A stretch of 64,000 nucleotides of DNA from positions 29,732,879 to 29,796,878 of the forward strand of contig CM064480.1 in assembly GCA_032716605.1 (NCBI GenBank), given 5' to 3'. The DNA comes from Paralithodes platypus (taxonomy: Eukaryota > Arthropoda > Malacostraca > Decapoda > Lithodidae). Positions 46,704 to 59,422 of this stretch are shown here, one piece after another. Below the pieces are notes generated by a model that was not told the origin of the DNA, ran no database searches, and was given only the letters and a program-made list of their open reading frames with translations. Numbering within the stretch: the stretch's first letter is position 1; every line of letters begins with the position of its first letter. The translations under genes and the position numbers were made by a program.

Positions 46704-47205
46704 AGCCTTCTACCTCAAGGAAGCAACACTGTGTGACTGCCCGGACCCCCAGTGCCAAACCTCAACACCACAGGACAACACCATACCAATCGGAAAAAGA
46801 TCGGCTGCCATCTCCTCCTGCTCAACCACCTAGTGCCCCATCTGGTACATCCACGTCTGCAGACATCAATAAAACTGGCCTAGTCAAAGGTTACCCCACA
46901 AGTCCACCTCAGACCTCCGCACCATCAACACCCTCTGGCTCACGCACAGTGAAGATATTATGAGTTGCCACCACCGCCCACGGGACTATCCATGAGATTA
47001 GATACCCAAGACAATTATTTTAATCTTGTTTGTGCGTCAAATACCCCTATTGAACTAACGATCTTCCGGACGTCGACCGCACCTCCTAACACAATTGCAC
47101 ACGTGTGGTAATACTTTCTTCAGCACCCCAGCCCTACCATCGTGACGACAAACAGAAGTACCGGCTGCAGCCCCGGGGTCGGGACTTTCTTTTGGACGGC
47201 GATGG
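46704..47205 (+). other. Gypsy 3' untranslated region up to the 3' LTR
   Basis: A short Pro/Ser-rich frame (46733-46963) has no domain. The stretch immediately before the LTR, GGACGGCGATGG, may be the polypurine tract but is not purely purine. Confidence 0.45.
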
Positions 47206-49013
47206 TGATATGCGGCCTATTGAGAAATGATCAGCCCTGAGAGTTCATAAAACAAACCGCATCAAAATTGTCACCATTCGCCACTCAAAGATTCCGCAAC
47301 ATAGCACCCTCCAAATATCTTTGCCAAGCTCCGCCTCTCATACTCTATGACTACCCCCGGAGCAGTGATAGAAAACCGACTCCCACGAGGGAAATCAAGG
47401 CAAAGTCAAACACCACGAAATCATCAATCCGCTCTCGCTTCGAAACATGTGCAAGCCCTTAATTCAACCTCAGTTGCTCAACAACCCCCATACCTTCCCA
47501 GATATACCGCCTATAGAACAGGCACCGACCGAGATCAACAAATACCCCCTCAGCCCTAAGTTTTAAATAATTTACATCGAGAGGGAGAGGCGCCATCACA
47601 CGTGTACACAGGCGCTGCATTTGCTAACTCAATTAACCCTCCTAACTCTAGTTTCCTTTGCAACCAGTCCATAAACCTAGCCTCAGCACCTGCAGAAATA
47701 GTGGGTAAAGCGAATGGGATAGTTCAACCTCCTGCAATAAATCAGATAAGCTTATTAGACGAACCAGAGTTGTACCCTTCATGCCCGGAGATACTCTCAA
47801 CACGACATCTCTGTCAGAAGAGACGCTACCTCAGCTAACCCAACCATTGGCAAGCAATCAGCCTGCTGGCTTAAGACCTATTTTTGGATCTTACACAGAT
47901 AGTCCTAAGGTTGGAAAGGACAAAACCAGGACTCAGTTGAGCAGGTTTATTCGTTCTACAGGTTGGGGATCAGGGCATTATTGTTCTGATCAGGATCCAG
48001 TATACTTCCTTCGGGAATAAAAGGTAGACGAACAGAACGACTCCAAGTCAAAGGATATCAAGTCTAAGGCGGGAAAGGCTAGTCGAAATACCAACTGGGG
48101 ACGAGGGGATGTAACCTACAATGCTTGCTACCCAAGTCTTAACTCAGTGAAATCCTATGTAACCTACAATGCTTTCCGGGATAGCGAGGTACAAGGCGTA
48201 GACTCAGACACCAGCTGGGGATTAGGGGATGTAATCTACAATGCTTGCTACCCAATTCTTAAGTCAGTGCAACCCCAGACAATCTTGAGTAATTGTCAGG
48301 TAAGCAAAGTGGAAGAGTCTGGCTCAGTAACCCCCAGTGTTGTTGGAGAGAATCTGTGGCCCTTGTCTGGCACGGAAACTCTTGGGAACACGAAGTCTGT
48401 AGAGACTTCCTGAATCCCTGAGCAGTCATTCTTCTGCCCCTGTCTTGTCCATCCCTGACGAGAAGTGGCTATAATGTGTTGGCTTACCAGTCACTCAGGT
48501 GAGCTTACCTTCAACCCCCGGAAAAACGTTGATCGATCCAAAGGTTGCGGATAAGCCGCCTCTTTTTCCCATAGACTGTGTGTGAGAGGACCAGGAGCGA
48601 AGCCAAGGACCCCTGATGAAGTGTCCCATTGCTCAATGCCTACTGCAGTTCTTCGGCCCGGACCCATGCTTGTGAAGAAGCCGGGACTGTGTGTGAATCA
48701 GTCTTGACGTTAGACGAGTTCTTCGGTTCCTCAAGAAGGCCTTGCAGCGTCGGCTGGGACTCTTCGGCCTCGGCCCAAGGCCCCAAGCTCGTGAAGAAGC
48801 AGGGACTGTGTGTGAATCAGTCCGGACATTAGACGAGTTCTTCGGGTTGATTAAGGGCCTGTACCTAGCCGGCTCGCAGGTAGGCAACCGGGGCCTCAGC
48901 TCCTCGTCGACCTCCAGTGCCAGTGCTTCTCTCCCCCTCAGTGCTCTCCTATCTCCCGAATTAAGTGCTTATGTGTTTCTGTCGTAGTCACAGTGTTTTA
49001 GTGAGGCTAAGAC
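47206..49013 (+). repeat. Gypsy 3' LTR, first part
   Basis: Matches 35655-37210. Compared with the 5' LTR it has an extra stretch at about 47950-48200 in which the ACCAACTGGGGACGAGGGGA/TGTAACCTACAATGC block is repeated. It is interrupted at 49013 by X2 and resumes at 59423. Confidence 0.85.
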
Positions 49014-49847
49014 TGTTATGCCCTGATTTTATTCAGGCTTAGCTATTGGGTGAGGTGAGTTCTTTCGAGACTGGGATGTCAGAGTTCATACAGTTACATG
49101 TAAAGAATACATTAGAGGATACATATAACACCAAAATATAGTTTATGTAACAGTTTATTTCGCTTACACTCTAAGTACATATATATAGAATAAGAATGTA
49201 CTAAACATGAGAATTATAGTATTACAACCACTTATATTTCTTCCAGCACGATCGCGGATCTAGAAGGAGCTCAGGTATATTCAAGCTATTTAGTAACTAT
49301 TCATTTCACATAAATCTAATAGTTATATCGTTAAAGGAAAAGATAATCTTGAAAAGAGTCGAATAGTTAAAGGTCGCTTAATATTTCAATCAGATTAAGT
49401 AGTTATTTCAGACGAGGATATTATAGGTTTGACTCCTGTAAGGAGATAAAGAATACCTAATATTTAGTAGTGGCCCCGTAATCATTGACGAACATGCCTA
49501 TTACATAAGGCATCCTCTTCAAACACTAATCCGCCGTAGTTTGAATCTACCGCGCAGAGCATTTAAAATCTGAGGAGCCTTCATCATGAGCGCACGCGAC
49601 CTCACTCATGGCTTCAGTCATTATGAATTGGGTTCTCACTACGAAAAAACTTCGTAAAAAATAAAAAAAACAAAAAGAAAATAAGAATAACTATCCAATA
49701 AGCTTTCCATCATATCGTAGATGTACTTGTGTGGATCTTTGACCAGACGCTGATTCAGGCGTCATTCTTCCTTCACTGACATATCAAGTAAACCAAAATC
49801 CTTAATACATCAACGAATGGGAAGGGGATGGTCGGGAGGGCCCCAGT

Positions 49848-49918
49848 CGTCAATGATTACGGGGCCACTACTAAATATTAGGTTTTCTTTATCTCCTTAC
49901 AGGAGTCAAACCTATAAT
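49848..49918. repeat. Internal complementary region of the DIRS-like element
   Basis: 71 bp complementary to 49420-49490. The adjacent 49918-49955 also repeats the TAGTGGCCCC...CATTGACGAACATGCC word of 49467-49500 in direct orientation. Such complementarity is used in DIRS circle formation. Confidence 0.7.
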
Positions 49919-50652
49919 TTATTAGTGGCCCCTCCATCATTGACGAACATGCCTGATTTCTAAGACTGGAGGGGGACATTCGTAATCATATCATAACTCT
50001 AGAAAAGCAGATAATCAAACAACCACATAGTATTCTTACTTTTGTAAAAAAAGAGATATTCGGGTGCATAAACTTTATACAGCCTAAATCTTCAAAAAGG
50101 GGTACAAGCAGGAGCGTGCTTCAAAGAAGCCTGCTTGAAAAAGGGTTAACTCTGAGACTCTGTGCACAGATCTGCTAGTTAAGAAGGCACCCCACTTAAA
50201 GTAAGTGGTGAAAACTAAAAACTTATAAGTTTACATGTGCACATATAAACCCCATTAACTAGTGGATATATTCCTAAAAATATAATCAAACATAAATGAA
50301 TTCTTGTACATTCGTAGAAGTACTGAACTCGTGTACTTATGCAGAAGTAATTACTGCAAAAGTAAAAGTCGTAGTTGCCACTACCGAGATTTCTCAAAAA
50401 TCTATTGCTTCACAGCCAAAGCTACTTACAACAAGAATTGTCGTAACACTACTATTGGCGTTTAGCACAATTTCCTGCAATGAATACTACAGAGAAATTT
50501 TATAATACAATGCCTACAACCAGTATCACAGCTCGTATGTTCTGAACACATACTCCGGAGGGGTCTAGGGTGTCCTATGTCACACTGACTGCACCCTCCC
50601 CCCCCCCCCCCCTTTTTCTTGAAATTAAACAAAACGTGACTAAAAGGGCCAC

Positions 50653-51787
50653 CTAGACCCTCTGCCGTAAAGCTATACATGGCAAGGAAGGGTTGTCCAG
50701 AGCTACTGAAAGGTATCGAGGCAAAAACTCCTGATTAGAGGCCCACAACTGTGTGGACGTAATAACTTTCACCGAAAGATTATTAAGGAAACGTAAAGAG
50801 GCTGTCCCCTTGCGTAAATCGTGGGTCTTACCCACAACGCCGGGATGCTTCTCTTTAAAGTCCTCGACCAAGAGAGAAGCCAGTGTACGCTCCATCAATC
50901 GTTCACCCGGACTTGCGACCCATAAAGCACCCTGGTGATTTAGAGGTGCCACTCTTAAATATTTGGTTAGAGCTTGCACTGGGCAAAAAAGATGGTGCAC
51001 CTTTCCCCTGTTTAACGCCGGCACCGTGAACTCTGAAAACACGTGTTCACTGTGCTCAATCTCGGCTATGAATCCTGGGGAAGGTGCAATGTGAATACAC
51101 TCATGAAGCCTATCAAACCTGAGGCAATTAGGTGCGTTGCTCATCGCCGCCAGCTCAGATACTCTGTTCCCGGTAGCCAAAGCCATAAGGAATACTGCCC
51201 TTTTGTAAAATCTGCAGTCTTTGGTACATACGGGAACGAGAATAACGACGATGCTTTGTCCAGAGACCATGTAGGCCTGAGCTGACGAGGAGGTGGGCGG
51301 AGTTTAAAACCTGCCCACATAAATCACTTTCAGATAAATGTTTCTGCATGAACAGATAAATTAAATAATAAACAACCAACGCCACCGAGGGCACAGTTTG
51401 TTTTGTTCTAAGAATCCGAGACATAAAAGCTTTCCAATGCGATTGAAACTGTCGCTTTGTAGACTGGGTATATTGATTCGTGAATATCTTGGTCACGTCG
51501 CTACCATAAGGTGCTAGCCACTTGGCCTCCTGAATGTCCAAAATGAACAAGTCCGCGAGGTTTCTAGGTTGCCAATTGTGTTCTAAGTGGAACAACCCGA
51601 CCAGGAGGGACACTGGGTGCGGGCACCACGTGTTCAAATGCCGGTACCACACTGCGCCGGCCACAGGGGCACGATTAGCGAGACTACGCCTCGCTAATCC
51701 TGTAGTTTGTTGACTACGTGGCACATTAGAGACGCGTCTGGCGGCGGAAAAGAGATAAATGGAACTCAACCTGTTCTCGTCCGTCAT
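50653..51787 (-). pseudogene. DIRS-type tyrosine recombinase
   Basis: The N-terminal half (51787-51155) contains a core-binding-like helical region (TNQYTQSTKRQFQSHWKAFM). The frame shifts near 51260, and 51270-50653 carries the catalytic domain: LMALATGNRVSELAAM (first Arg), KTHDLRKGTASLRF (HxxR), LWASNQEFLPRYL (Trp in place of the last His, then Tyr). The R..HxxR..W..Y set and the sequence context match DIRS recombinases, which insert a circular DNA intermediate. Catalytic residues are present, but the frameshift disables the ORF. Confidence 0.88.
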
Positions 51788-52467
51788 CAGAGCGTCAGGT
51801 CCGCCCGCCGGCGTTATCGTCCGGCGGGTGAGGTACGACTGTGAGTATCACCATACACCTTGGTTGTGGCTGTCCCTCGCTTGCGAGCTCGGTATACTCC
51901 CTGAACGGGGAGCCCTCGTCCGAGTGCCGTAAAGGTTTATGATAATTAAAAGCTCCCATAGCTCATTAACACATTGAAAGCAGAGCTGGTGAGCAAAATC
52001 ATAAAGTATACTAATTAATTTAATTTATATTTAATTGTATTAAAATAAATTACTATAAATAAACACAATATTATCATAATATAATCATAGAAAATATATA
52101 TGTTTATTATGATTCAGCTATTAAATTATTTCATTAACAAATACAAATAAGATAGGGCTACCTGAGCTTAACGGCGTTGAACATACAGCCATGAGAGGTT
52201 CAAGTGCCGACACGACAGAGACTGGGGGAAAACTACCCAGCCCCCGGGAATTACCTAGTCACCTGGTGCAACACCGGTAATCCGCCCTGGAAAGAGAATT
52301 TTCCGGGGATTAAAGCTCATAGGGTTACACCCAAAAAACGGTACAAAATATGTGCCTCAAAACCGCCGGTCAACGAACCGTAGCACTCCACCACTACTTT
52401 TCGTTGTCCTTTAGTACCATATTAAAGATTTCAGCATATCTTTACCTGTCCAGAAGATTTAAGCATA

Positions 52468-54177
52468 TAAGAACATAAGAACATAAGAAAATGGGAGTCT
52501 GCAGAAAGCCGATTGGCCTAAGCAAGGCAGATCCCTGTCCCACACAACCCCAATTACAAAGCCCAATTATAGGCTCAACACTCTAATACCCTGAGGATCA
52601 TCTTACCAAAACGGTTAGAGATTAACGCAGGATTACGGGGGTCTGCAGAGCGCTGATTGGCCCAACCCTGCTGATCCCCCTTCACACCCAACTCTTCTCG
52701 TCCATATGCTTATCCAATTTTATCTTAAAGCTCCCTATCGTTTTTAATCCCACTATAACACTTGGTAGTCCATTCCACCCATCTACAACTCTGTTACCAA
52801 ACCAATATTTGCCCATATCTTTTCTGAAACGAAATTTATCTAATTTGAAACCATTGGTACGAGTTCTTTCGCTATCACTGAGCTTTAGTACATTTGTCAT
52901 GTCCCCTTTGTTAATCCCACTAACCCACTTGAACACCTCTATCATATCCCCTCTAACTCTGCGTCTCTCTAACGAATGTAAGCCTAATTTCTTCAACCTT
53001 TCTTTATACGGAAGATTTCTAATATTATGGATCATTTTTGTCATTCTACGTTGTACTCTCTCCAATGAATCTATGTCCATTCTGTAATAAGGACACCAAA
53101 ATTGAACAGCATAATCCATATGGGGTCTCACTAATGACAAGTAAAGTTTTAAGATAACATCAGCAGTTCTGTTACTCACACTCCTTGAGATGAACCCGAG
53201 AATCCTGTTTGCCTTGTTTCGAACGCTTATACACTGTTGTCTAGGCTTCAAATCATTGCTAACAAACACACCTAGATCTTTCTCACAATTCGAGTTTTCT
53301 AATTCCACATTAGCTAGTTTATATTTAACATTTGTATGCATCTTCCCTATCTTTAATACCTTGCATTTGTCAATGTTAAACTTCATCTGCCAATTTACTG
53401 ACCATTCGTGTAAGGTATCTAGATCCCTTTGGAGGCACTCTATATCTCTATCTGAATCAATTGTTCTCCCCATTTTGGTATCGTCTGCAAATTTACTTAT
53501 CCTACTAGTTATACCTAAATCAAGGTCATTTATGTATATAACAAACAACAGAGGACCTAATACAGATCCCTGGGGGACACCACTTTTGACTGCTCCCCAT
53601 TCTGACTTCGTACCATTTATGCTGACTCTCTGCTTCCTACCAATTAGCCATGACCTAATCCATCCCAACAACGCCCCACCTATTCCATGCGCCTCAACCT
53701 TTCTCATCAATCTCTCATGGGGGACTCTGTCGAAAGCTTTACTGAAATCTAAATATATTATATCATATGACTTGTCATTATCTACTGCTTCATATACTTC
53801 TGAGAAAAAACTAAGCAAATTAGTAAGGCAAGAACGTCCCTGAGTGAATCCATGCTGAGAAGAATTTATTAAATTAAATGTATCTAAGTGGTTTCTAATT
53901 TTACTAGCAATAATTGACTCTAGTAGCTTTCCTATGATTGATGTAAGACTAATGGGACGGTAATTGGATGCTATTGATTTGTCACCTTTTTTGAAGATCG
54001 GAACTACGTTTGCAAGCTTCCAAGCTTCTGGAACTATACCTGTCTCCAATGACTTGTTAAATAAAAATGTTAATGGGTAACTTAACTCATCCCTACATTC
54101 TTTTAATACTCTAGCATATACCTCATCAGGACCAGGCGATTTATGAGGTTTCAGTCTGTCAATTTCAGTCTTTCAAT
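52468..54177 (-). mobile_element. CR1-like LINE, 5'-truncated, inserted in DIRS-like element
   Basis: The minus-strand 3' end is CTTATGTTCTTATGTTCTTA (52468-52486), an 8-bp repeat of the type that ends CR1-family elements. A sibling repeat unit at 54545-54620 (GCATATCTTTTATCTGCCC, then TCTTAATCCTCATTC) shows the host sequence without it. The 5' truncation lies at about 54177, inside RT. Confidence 0.85.
52682..54170 (-). CDS. CR1-like LINE reverse transcriptase (partial, long open frame)
   Basis: Open without stops from RT motif 0 to the C-terminus; the first Met is at 54049 but coding extends upstream to about 54170 (KTEIDRLKPHKSPGPDEVYA). Motifs: LANVVPIFKKGDKSIASNYR, ISLTSIIGKLLE, IIYLDFSKAFDRVPH (catalytic Asp), SGVPQGSVLGPLLFVIYIND, ISKFADDTKMG (FADD), WQMKFNIDKCKVLKIG, and a C-terminal LKKLGLHSLERRRVRGDMIE. 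It copies LINE RNA at a nicked target. The endonuclease is missing through truncation, so it cannot move by itself. Intactness suggests recent insertion. Confidence 0.93.
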
Positions 54178-57100
54178 ATCTTCTGAATCCTCATAAAGAT
54201 GAAGCATATCTTTATTAAAGATGAAGTCTTTCAAGTATCCCGTTACACTTGAAACACTAGTAAGATTCCGGCATCTTTTTATCCCATAAAAAGTCTAAGC
54301 CTATCTTAATCTCTAATCTGGCGTCACCCAGAAGCCCTCATAGATCGCCGTCTTGAAGGCCATGATACCCTATTGTATCAATCAATTGTTTGGCAAATTA
54401 TCGCGAATTGCAAATCAGTTAATATAACCACCCAAAGGTACAACTGCCGGGTTTTATATGCAATGTCAAACCAATTGTACCTGCCCCAGACCTCTTTGTA
54501 AAAAGGTCGCCGGGAGGGAAAGACTAAACAAACAAACGGCATTGTTTCAATGGCTTATTAAAGATTTCAGCATATCTTTTATCTGCCCAAAAGAATTAAG
54601 CATAACTTCTTAATCCTCATTCATAAAGATGAAGCATATCTTTATTAAAGATGAAGTCTTTCAAGTAACCCTTTACACTTGAAACACTAGAAAGATTCAG
54701 GCATCTTTTTATCCCATAAAAAGTCTAAGCCTATCTTAATCTCTAATCCGGCTTCTCCCAGAAGCCCTCATAGATCGCCGTCTTGAAGGCCGTGATACCC
54801 TATTGTATCAATCAATTGTTTGGCAAATTATCACGAATCGCAAATCCGTTAATATAACCACCCGAAGGTACAACCGCCGGGTTTTATATACAAGGACCCC
54901 AATGGAAATACGCCTAACGGCCTTATTGGGCTATCCTTAGTTGGAATTATGCAAGGCTGGTACATGTCATATTTATAACATACTATGTGGTACCAACTCT
55001 GTAAATTGCTAACTGAATAAATATTATTATTATTATTAATATTATTATTATTAATGTCAAACCAATTATACCTGCCCCAGACCTCTTTGTAACAAGGTCG
55101 CCGGGAGGTAAAGACCAAACAAACAGACAGCATTGTTTCAATGGCTTTGAAAAGCAGAGAAAACCAAGGCCAACAGGTGTCAGCCTGATCACCTAGAAAA
55201 CTGAGTGGAGCCCCCCTCGACGGGAATAACTCAGGAAGCCTGATCCCAGGCTCGACCATAGAAAACGCAGTTTCTGATGAGCCCTCAAGCGACCAAACTC
55301 GTCGGGGTAACTTACCTATTTTAGCCATCCTGACTAAAACTCGGTAAACAAAAACGGTGTTCTCGGAACAACGAGAAAAACGCCGGAAAGGTAACCCACA
55401 CTAAACTATACATTACAGGAGGGCGTAATGCATAAAGCAATGAATAACACAGGAAGCCTGCTCCCAGGCTCGACCACAGAAAACGCAGTTTCTTATGAGC
55501 CCTCAAGCGACCAAACTCGTCAGGGTAACTTACCAATTTTGAGCCATCCTGACTAAAACTCGGTAAACAAAAACGGTGTTCTCGGAGCAACGAGAAAAAA
55601 CGCCGGAAAGGTAACCCACACCAAACGAGACAGTTTAACACATTTTATACAAAGGGTGTGCGCAAAAATAGGGATACCTGAACAGGAGGGCGTAATGCAT
55701 AAAGCAAAAACCGGGGCAAAGGTAGCCATGACAGAGACTGGTGGGATACTTACTCCAGGTTCTGCATAGACCCGCCGGGACCCAGCTCTGGAAAAAAATA
55801 AAATTTAATGCTCTTAAGGTTAACCCAAATATGTTCGCACACAAGTGTTAAATAACCCGCCGGGTAACAAGACGTAATACTCAACGACAACAGCTCGCTA
55901 CGCGGTGGGGTTTCCTAAGTAAAAGATTTCGAATATCTTAATTTGTCCAAAAGATTTATGAATACTCTCTGACATAATATATAAAGACCAGCCTGGCGTT
56001 TATAACTGATTAAGTCTTTCCGGTGGTGTTTGTTTCAAGATTCAATTTTGGAAAAAAAATAAATAAAAAAGACGCCGGCCCCCGAATTATCTCGTAGATA
56101 AAAAACTGGGAAGCCTGACAAATATACGAGATCTAACTTCTCCCGAAGTATCTTTTTAGATCGCCGTATGTTGAAGGCGGCGATACAAAACGTATCCCTC
56201 AATTGTCTGGTTAACTAACTGAATTGTAAATTCGTTATTCCCACCCTTCCAGGGAGCACCCGCCGGGTGTGAATATAAGTTTAAAAAACGTTAACCCCAA
56301 TTGTGCCTTAAATTGCCGTATGTTGAAGGAGGCGATACACAATGCATCCCTCAATTGTCTGGTCAACTAAACTGAATTTTGCAAATTCGGTCATCCCACC
56401 CTACCAGGTTGCTCCCGCCGGGTGATTTAAAGTTTAAAAGTTAACCCCAATTGTTCCGAACCCCACATCTTTGTAAAACATCGTCGGGGAGGAAATACAA
56501 CAACAGCATAGTTTTATATTGGCTTTGCAAAACCGAAAAAACTACAAACAACACGTGTCCGTATGAACACTGTTTGATGGGTACAGCCAACCCGCCGGGA
56601 ATCAGAAGGAGCCTGAAACAGGCACCCCAGAGACGCCGTCCTGGGGAGCCACAGACACCCACTCGCTGGGGAAACAAGCCTGTTTTTAAACCACGCGTGG
56701 CCAAAACTCGGCAACCAGCCGGGTATTTTCATGGTGTAACCGAGAAAAACCCGCCGGAAATAACCCACCCCGTCCAGATACCATCTGAACGCAACACAGG
56801 ACCGAGGCGTAGCCAAAACACAACTAACGCCGGGCCCAACATAGTCCGTGGAATTAGCCAATACACAACTAACCCAAGACACATAAATAGTCCGTGGAAT
56901 TAGCCAATACACAACTAAACCAGGACACACATCACACAGTAGTACATATTTAGAAAATAAATCAATAACACTTGTATATGTGGTAAAGCTACGAGAGGCT
57001 GGCTAGGCCTAGGCAGACGGATAACAATAACATGTCGGAATGTAAACAAAAAGCACTGAATTATATCACAACAGGAACCACCGCCAACACACCACTGTAG

Positions 57101-57190
57101 CAAATACTTCCGGCAAAGGGAAGAACTGACTCGGGACCCAGAAAAAACTTCACTAAGTGAAGAAAAATACGCTGGGAATGTCAGCAAAAA
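54178..57190. repeat. Degenerate long-unit repeat array in DIRS-like element
   Basis: Units of about 420 bp. GAAGCATATCTTTATTAAAG... starts at 54203 and 54622, with ATCGCCGTCTTGAAGGCC, GTATCAATCAATTGT and CAACTGCCGGGTTTTATAT in each. More diverged units lie at about 56150-56280 and 56300-56620. A second subunit (CAGGCTCGACC, AAAACGCAGTTTCT, CCAAACTCGTC) recurs at 55250, 55470 and, in decayed form, 56640-56770. The words GCCGGG and CGCCGG recur throughout. Also at 51790-52440. No ORF shows an RT motif. Confidence 0.7.
54893..55051 (+). mobile_element. Short (TTA)n-tailed retroposon
   Basis: Sequence absent from the sibling unit (TTATATGCA|ATGTCAAACC at 54457). It ends CTGAATAAATATTATTATTATT, a polyadenylation-type signal followed by a TTA tail, probably a LINE 3' end. 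Confidence 0.6.
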
Positions 57191-57725
57191 TACGCTACCT
57201 CATCAGAAAGATAAAAGGAAGCAATAACGCGTAATGAAAGCCGCCTGCATCACAAAGCTAGCTAACTGTGAAAAAGATCACCTGTCCACAACCGGACCAC
57301 GAGGGTACATCCGAAATAGATGCCCCAAACACACGACCCAAAATACAGTGCACTGCGGGCAACCAGCCCAGGACACTCCTGCTACGCATATCCTAACCTT
57401 ACTCGATACATCCCGGAGTAAAAAAATGAGAAAAAACTCACTAGGGACGCAGCAAATGCGGAACCAGAGGAGCGTGGAGAAACACGTCCGGGCCGGCTGA
57501 CCGCAGAGCAGAGAAGGAAGAATGACGCCTGAATCAGCATCTGGTCAAAGATCCACACAAGTACATCTACGAAATGATGGAAAGCTTATTGGATAGTTAT
57601 TCTTATTTTCTTTTTGTTTTTTATTTTTTACGAAGTTTTTCGTAGTGAGAACCCAATTCATAATGACTGAAGCCATGAGTGAGGTCGCGTGCGCTCATGA
57701 TGAAGGCTCATACCTTCTCAGGGTA

Positions 57726-58267
57726 TCTTAATAAATAAAGGTCAATGTTTGTCTGTCTGTCTGTCAGTTACCCGACCTACCCGACCTTTGTTACTAAACT
57801 CCTCCCACAGTTTTGGTGCCAGGTGGGATTGTGGGGCACCGTTGGAAAGCCCAGGCTTTGGAGATGGTTTTAGGCGAGTTTAGTGGAAATCAGAGACACT
57901 TTTGTTTAATAACATTTTCGGCAGAATTTATGTAGTATACGGGAGCGAAAAAAATGCGAAAAAAATTGCCGTTTGGGGCAGAAGGAGGCCTCTGATCGAA
58001 AAGGTGTATGGAACGAAAGTTGTTCGCAGCCCCCCAAAGTAGGGGTACGGATGAGGTCAGATCCAAAATCGGAGGTCATTTAGCGGCCGAAATCGAGGTC
58101 GCCGTTTAATGAGGCACAGGGAGGTCGAGGCCGGTGATTATGGTAGTAGTAGTATTGTGATGATTGTGGTAGTAGTGATTGATGATGGTGATTATGGTAG
58201 TAGTAGTGGTGGTAGTAGTGATGGTGATTATGGTGATTACCCGGGCAACGCCGGGTACCCCTGCTAG
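57726..58267 (+). mobile_element. Non-autonomous Helitron, copy D
   Basis: Starts TCTTAATAAATAAAGGTCAA after an A. It shares the GGCAGAAGGAGGCCT body and minisatellite with copies A-C, and ends with hairpin CCCGGGCAACGCCGGGT, ACCCCTG and CTAG (58264-58267) before T. Its 5' end differs from A-C, so it is a sister subfamily. Confidence 0.88.
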
Positions 58268-59422
58268 TTCAATATAAAGGAGCATTCTAGCATGGTTACA
58301 ATCAATATATAGGAATACATAAATAGTATGGCTATCCTATTATCTTGGGAAAGGTAAGAGAGATGGTTCTCTATACAATATAATGGTATATACTGTATAC
58401 GCGAGCAAGTATTTCGAGAGGTTGGTACTCCCGGCGAGTGTATGTTGGTACTTCGGGCGAGCGTATGTTGATACATGGAAGAAGTGAGGGTTAGGATGTG
58501 CAACGGAATAACAAGGGATTGTAACTTAGTGAATTTTAAATACATGAAGGAAGGCAATGTGGTTTGTTTATTATTAGAATAGCGTAGTAATGAGAAGGCA
58601 TGTGAATATATGTTGTGGGAGAAAATAAGAGAAATATATTATACCAACTCTGTATTATAATGGTTTTGCATAAATATATAGTGGTGGTATTATAGTACAA
58701 TGGTTGTATTCTTAGCAAGCATAATCATAATAAAGAAACAGAAGGTTCGGCATAGGTTTATCTAGGAACAATTTATATTCGATTCTTGTGGGCAATTTTA
58801 TCCTACGTTAAGGGCATTGTAGGTTGGCAATTTAGAGATTAATAATGTGAAGACAATGGGTCTTGATCAACATTAATATCACACATACAAGATACAATGC
58901 ACTGGATTACATATTAAATAATATAATAACATTAGAGGAACTTATTTAACCTCTTAAAGAACGAAAACACAAAATGTGGGATAACTAGTGTTTTTATTCT
59001 AGTAGATAAACAATTAAAGAAAACATGTGAACATAGTAGGTAATAGGTAAGTGTTCATTCTTAATATTTCTGTTGATAGGAGTCCTTTTCTTTCTGGCTG
59101 AACATGAGTCTTCCTATCCGGGGTGGTGTCTTGTGTGTGGTCGGTTTGCGAATCGTCTTTCCTGGTGTCGGGGGACGTTCCATCATAATGGTTGCGACCC
59201 GGGCTTCCCTTGGTGTCGTTACACGTGTTGTTCCTTGGGGCGTGTCTTGGTTTGTTTCTTTCTTCTGAATTTGTGGAGGTGACTTCTTGGGGTTGGTCTT
59301 TTCTGGTGTTGGTGGGTAGTTCTCTTTTGTTACCCCTTGTAGGCTTGGGTGACGTTTTCTTTGTTGCTCGTTTCTTTCTTGGCTGCTTTGTGGGGTGTCC
59401 TTCTTTTTTCTGGGTATTTTAT

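Larger units (their letters stand above)
49575..57709 (-). mobile_element. DIRS-like tyrosine-recombinase retroelement, defective
   Basis: Terminal inverted repeats of about 200 bp: 49575-49774 and 57513-57709 (reverse complements, one end GAGCCTTCATCATGAGCGCA). Next to the left one, 49848-49918 is the reverse complement of 49420-49490, as expected of an internal complementary region. A DIRS-type tyrosine recombinase lies at 50653-51787. Where RT, RNase H and methylase would be expected there is only a CR1-like LINE and a degenerate repeat array. The 49420-49574 stretch may be part of a longer terminal repeat. Confidence 0.75.
49014..59422 (+). mobile_element. Unclassified element X, copy 2, with nested DIRS-like and Helitron
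   Basis: Starts TGTTATGCCCTGATTTTATT right after GGCTAAGAC of the LTR and ends TTTTTTCTGGGTATTTT (59420). The flanks TAAGAC and ATAGAC compare with the uninterrupted TTAGAC in the 5' LTR (37208), giving a 6-bp duplication with one change on each side. It matches X1 at both ends. X-specific sequence is about 1.7 kb after removing 49575-57709 and 57726-58267. 58268-59410 is AT-rich, then GT-rich, with no domain recognised. Confidence 0.6.
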
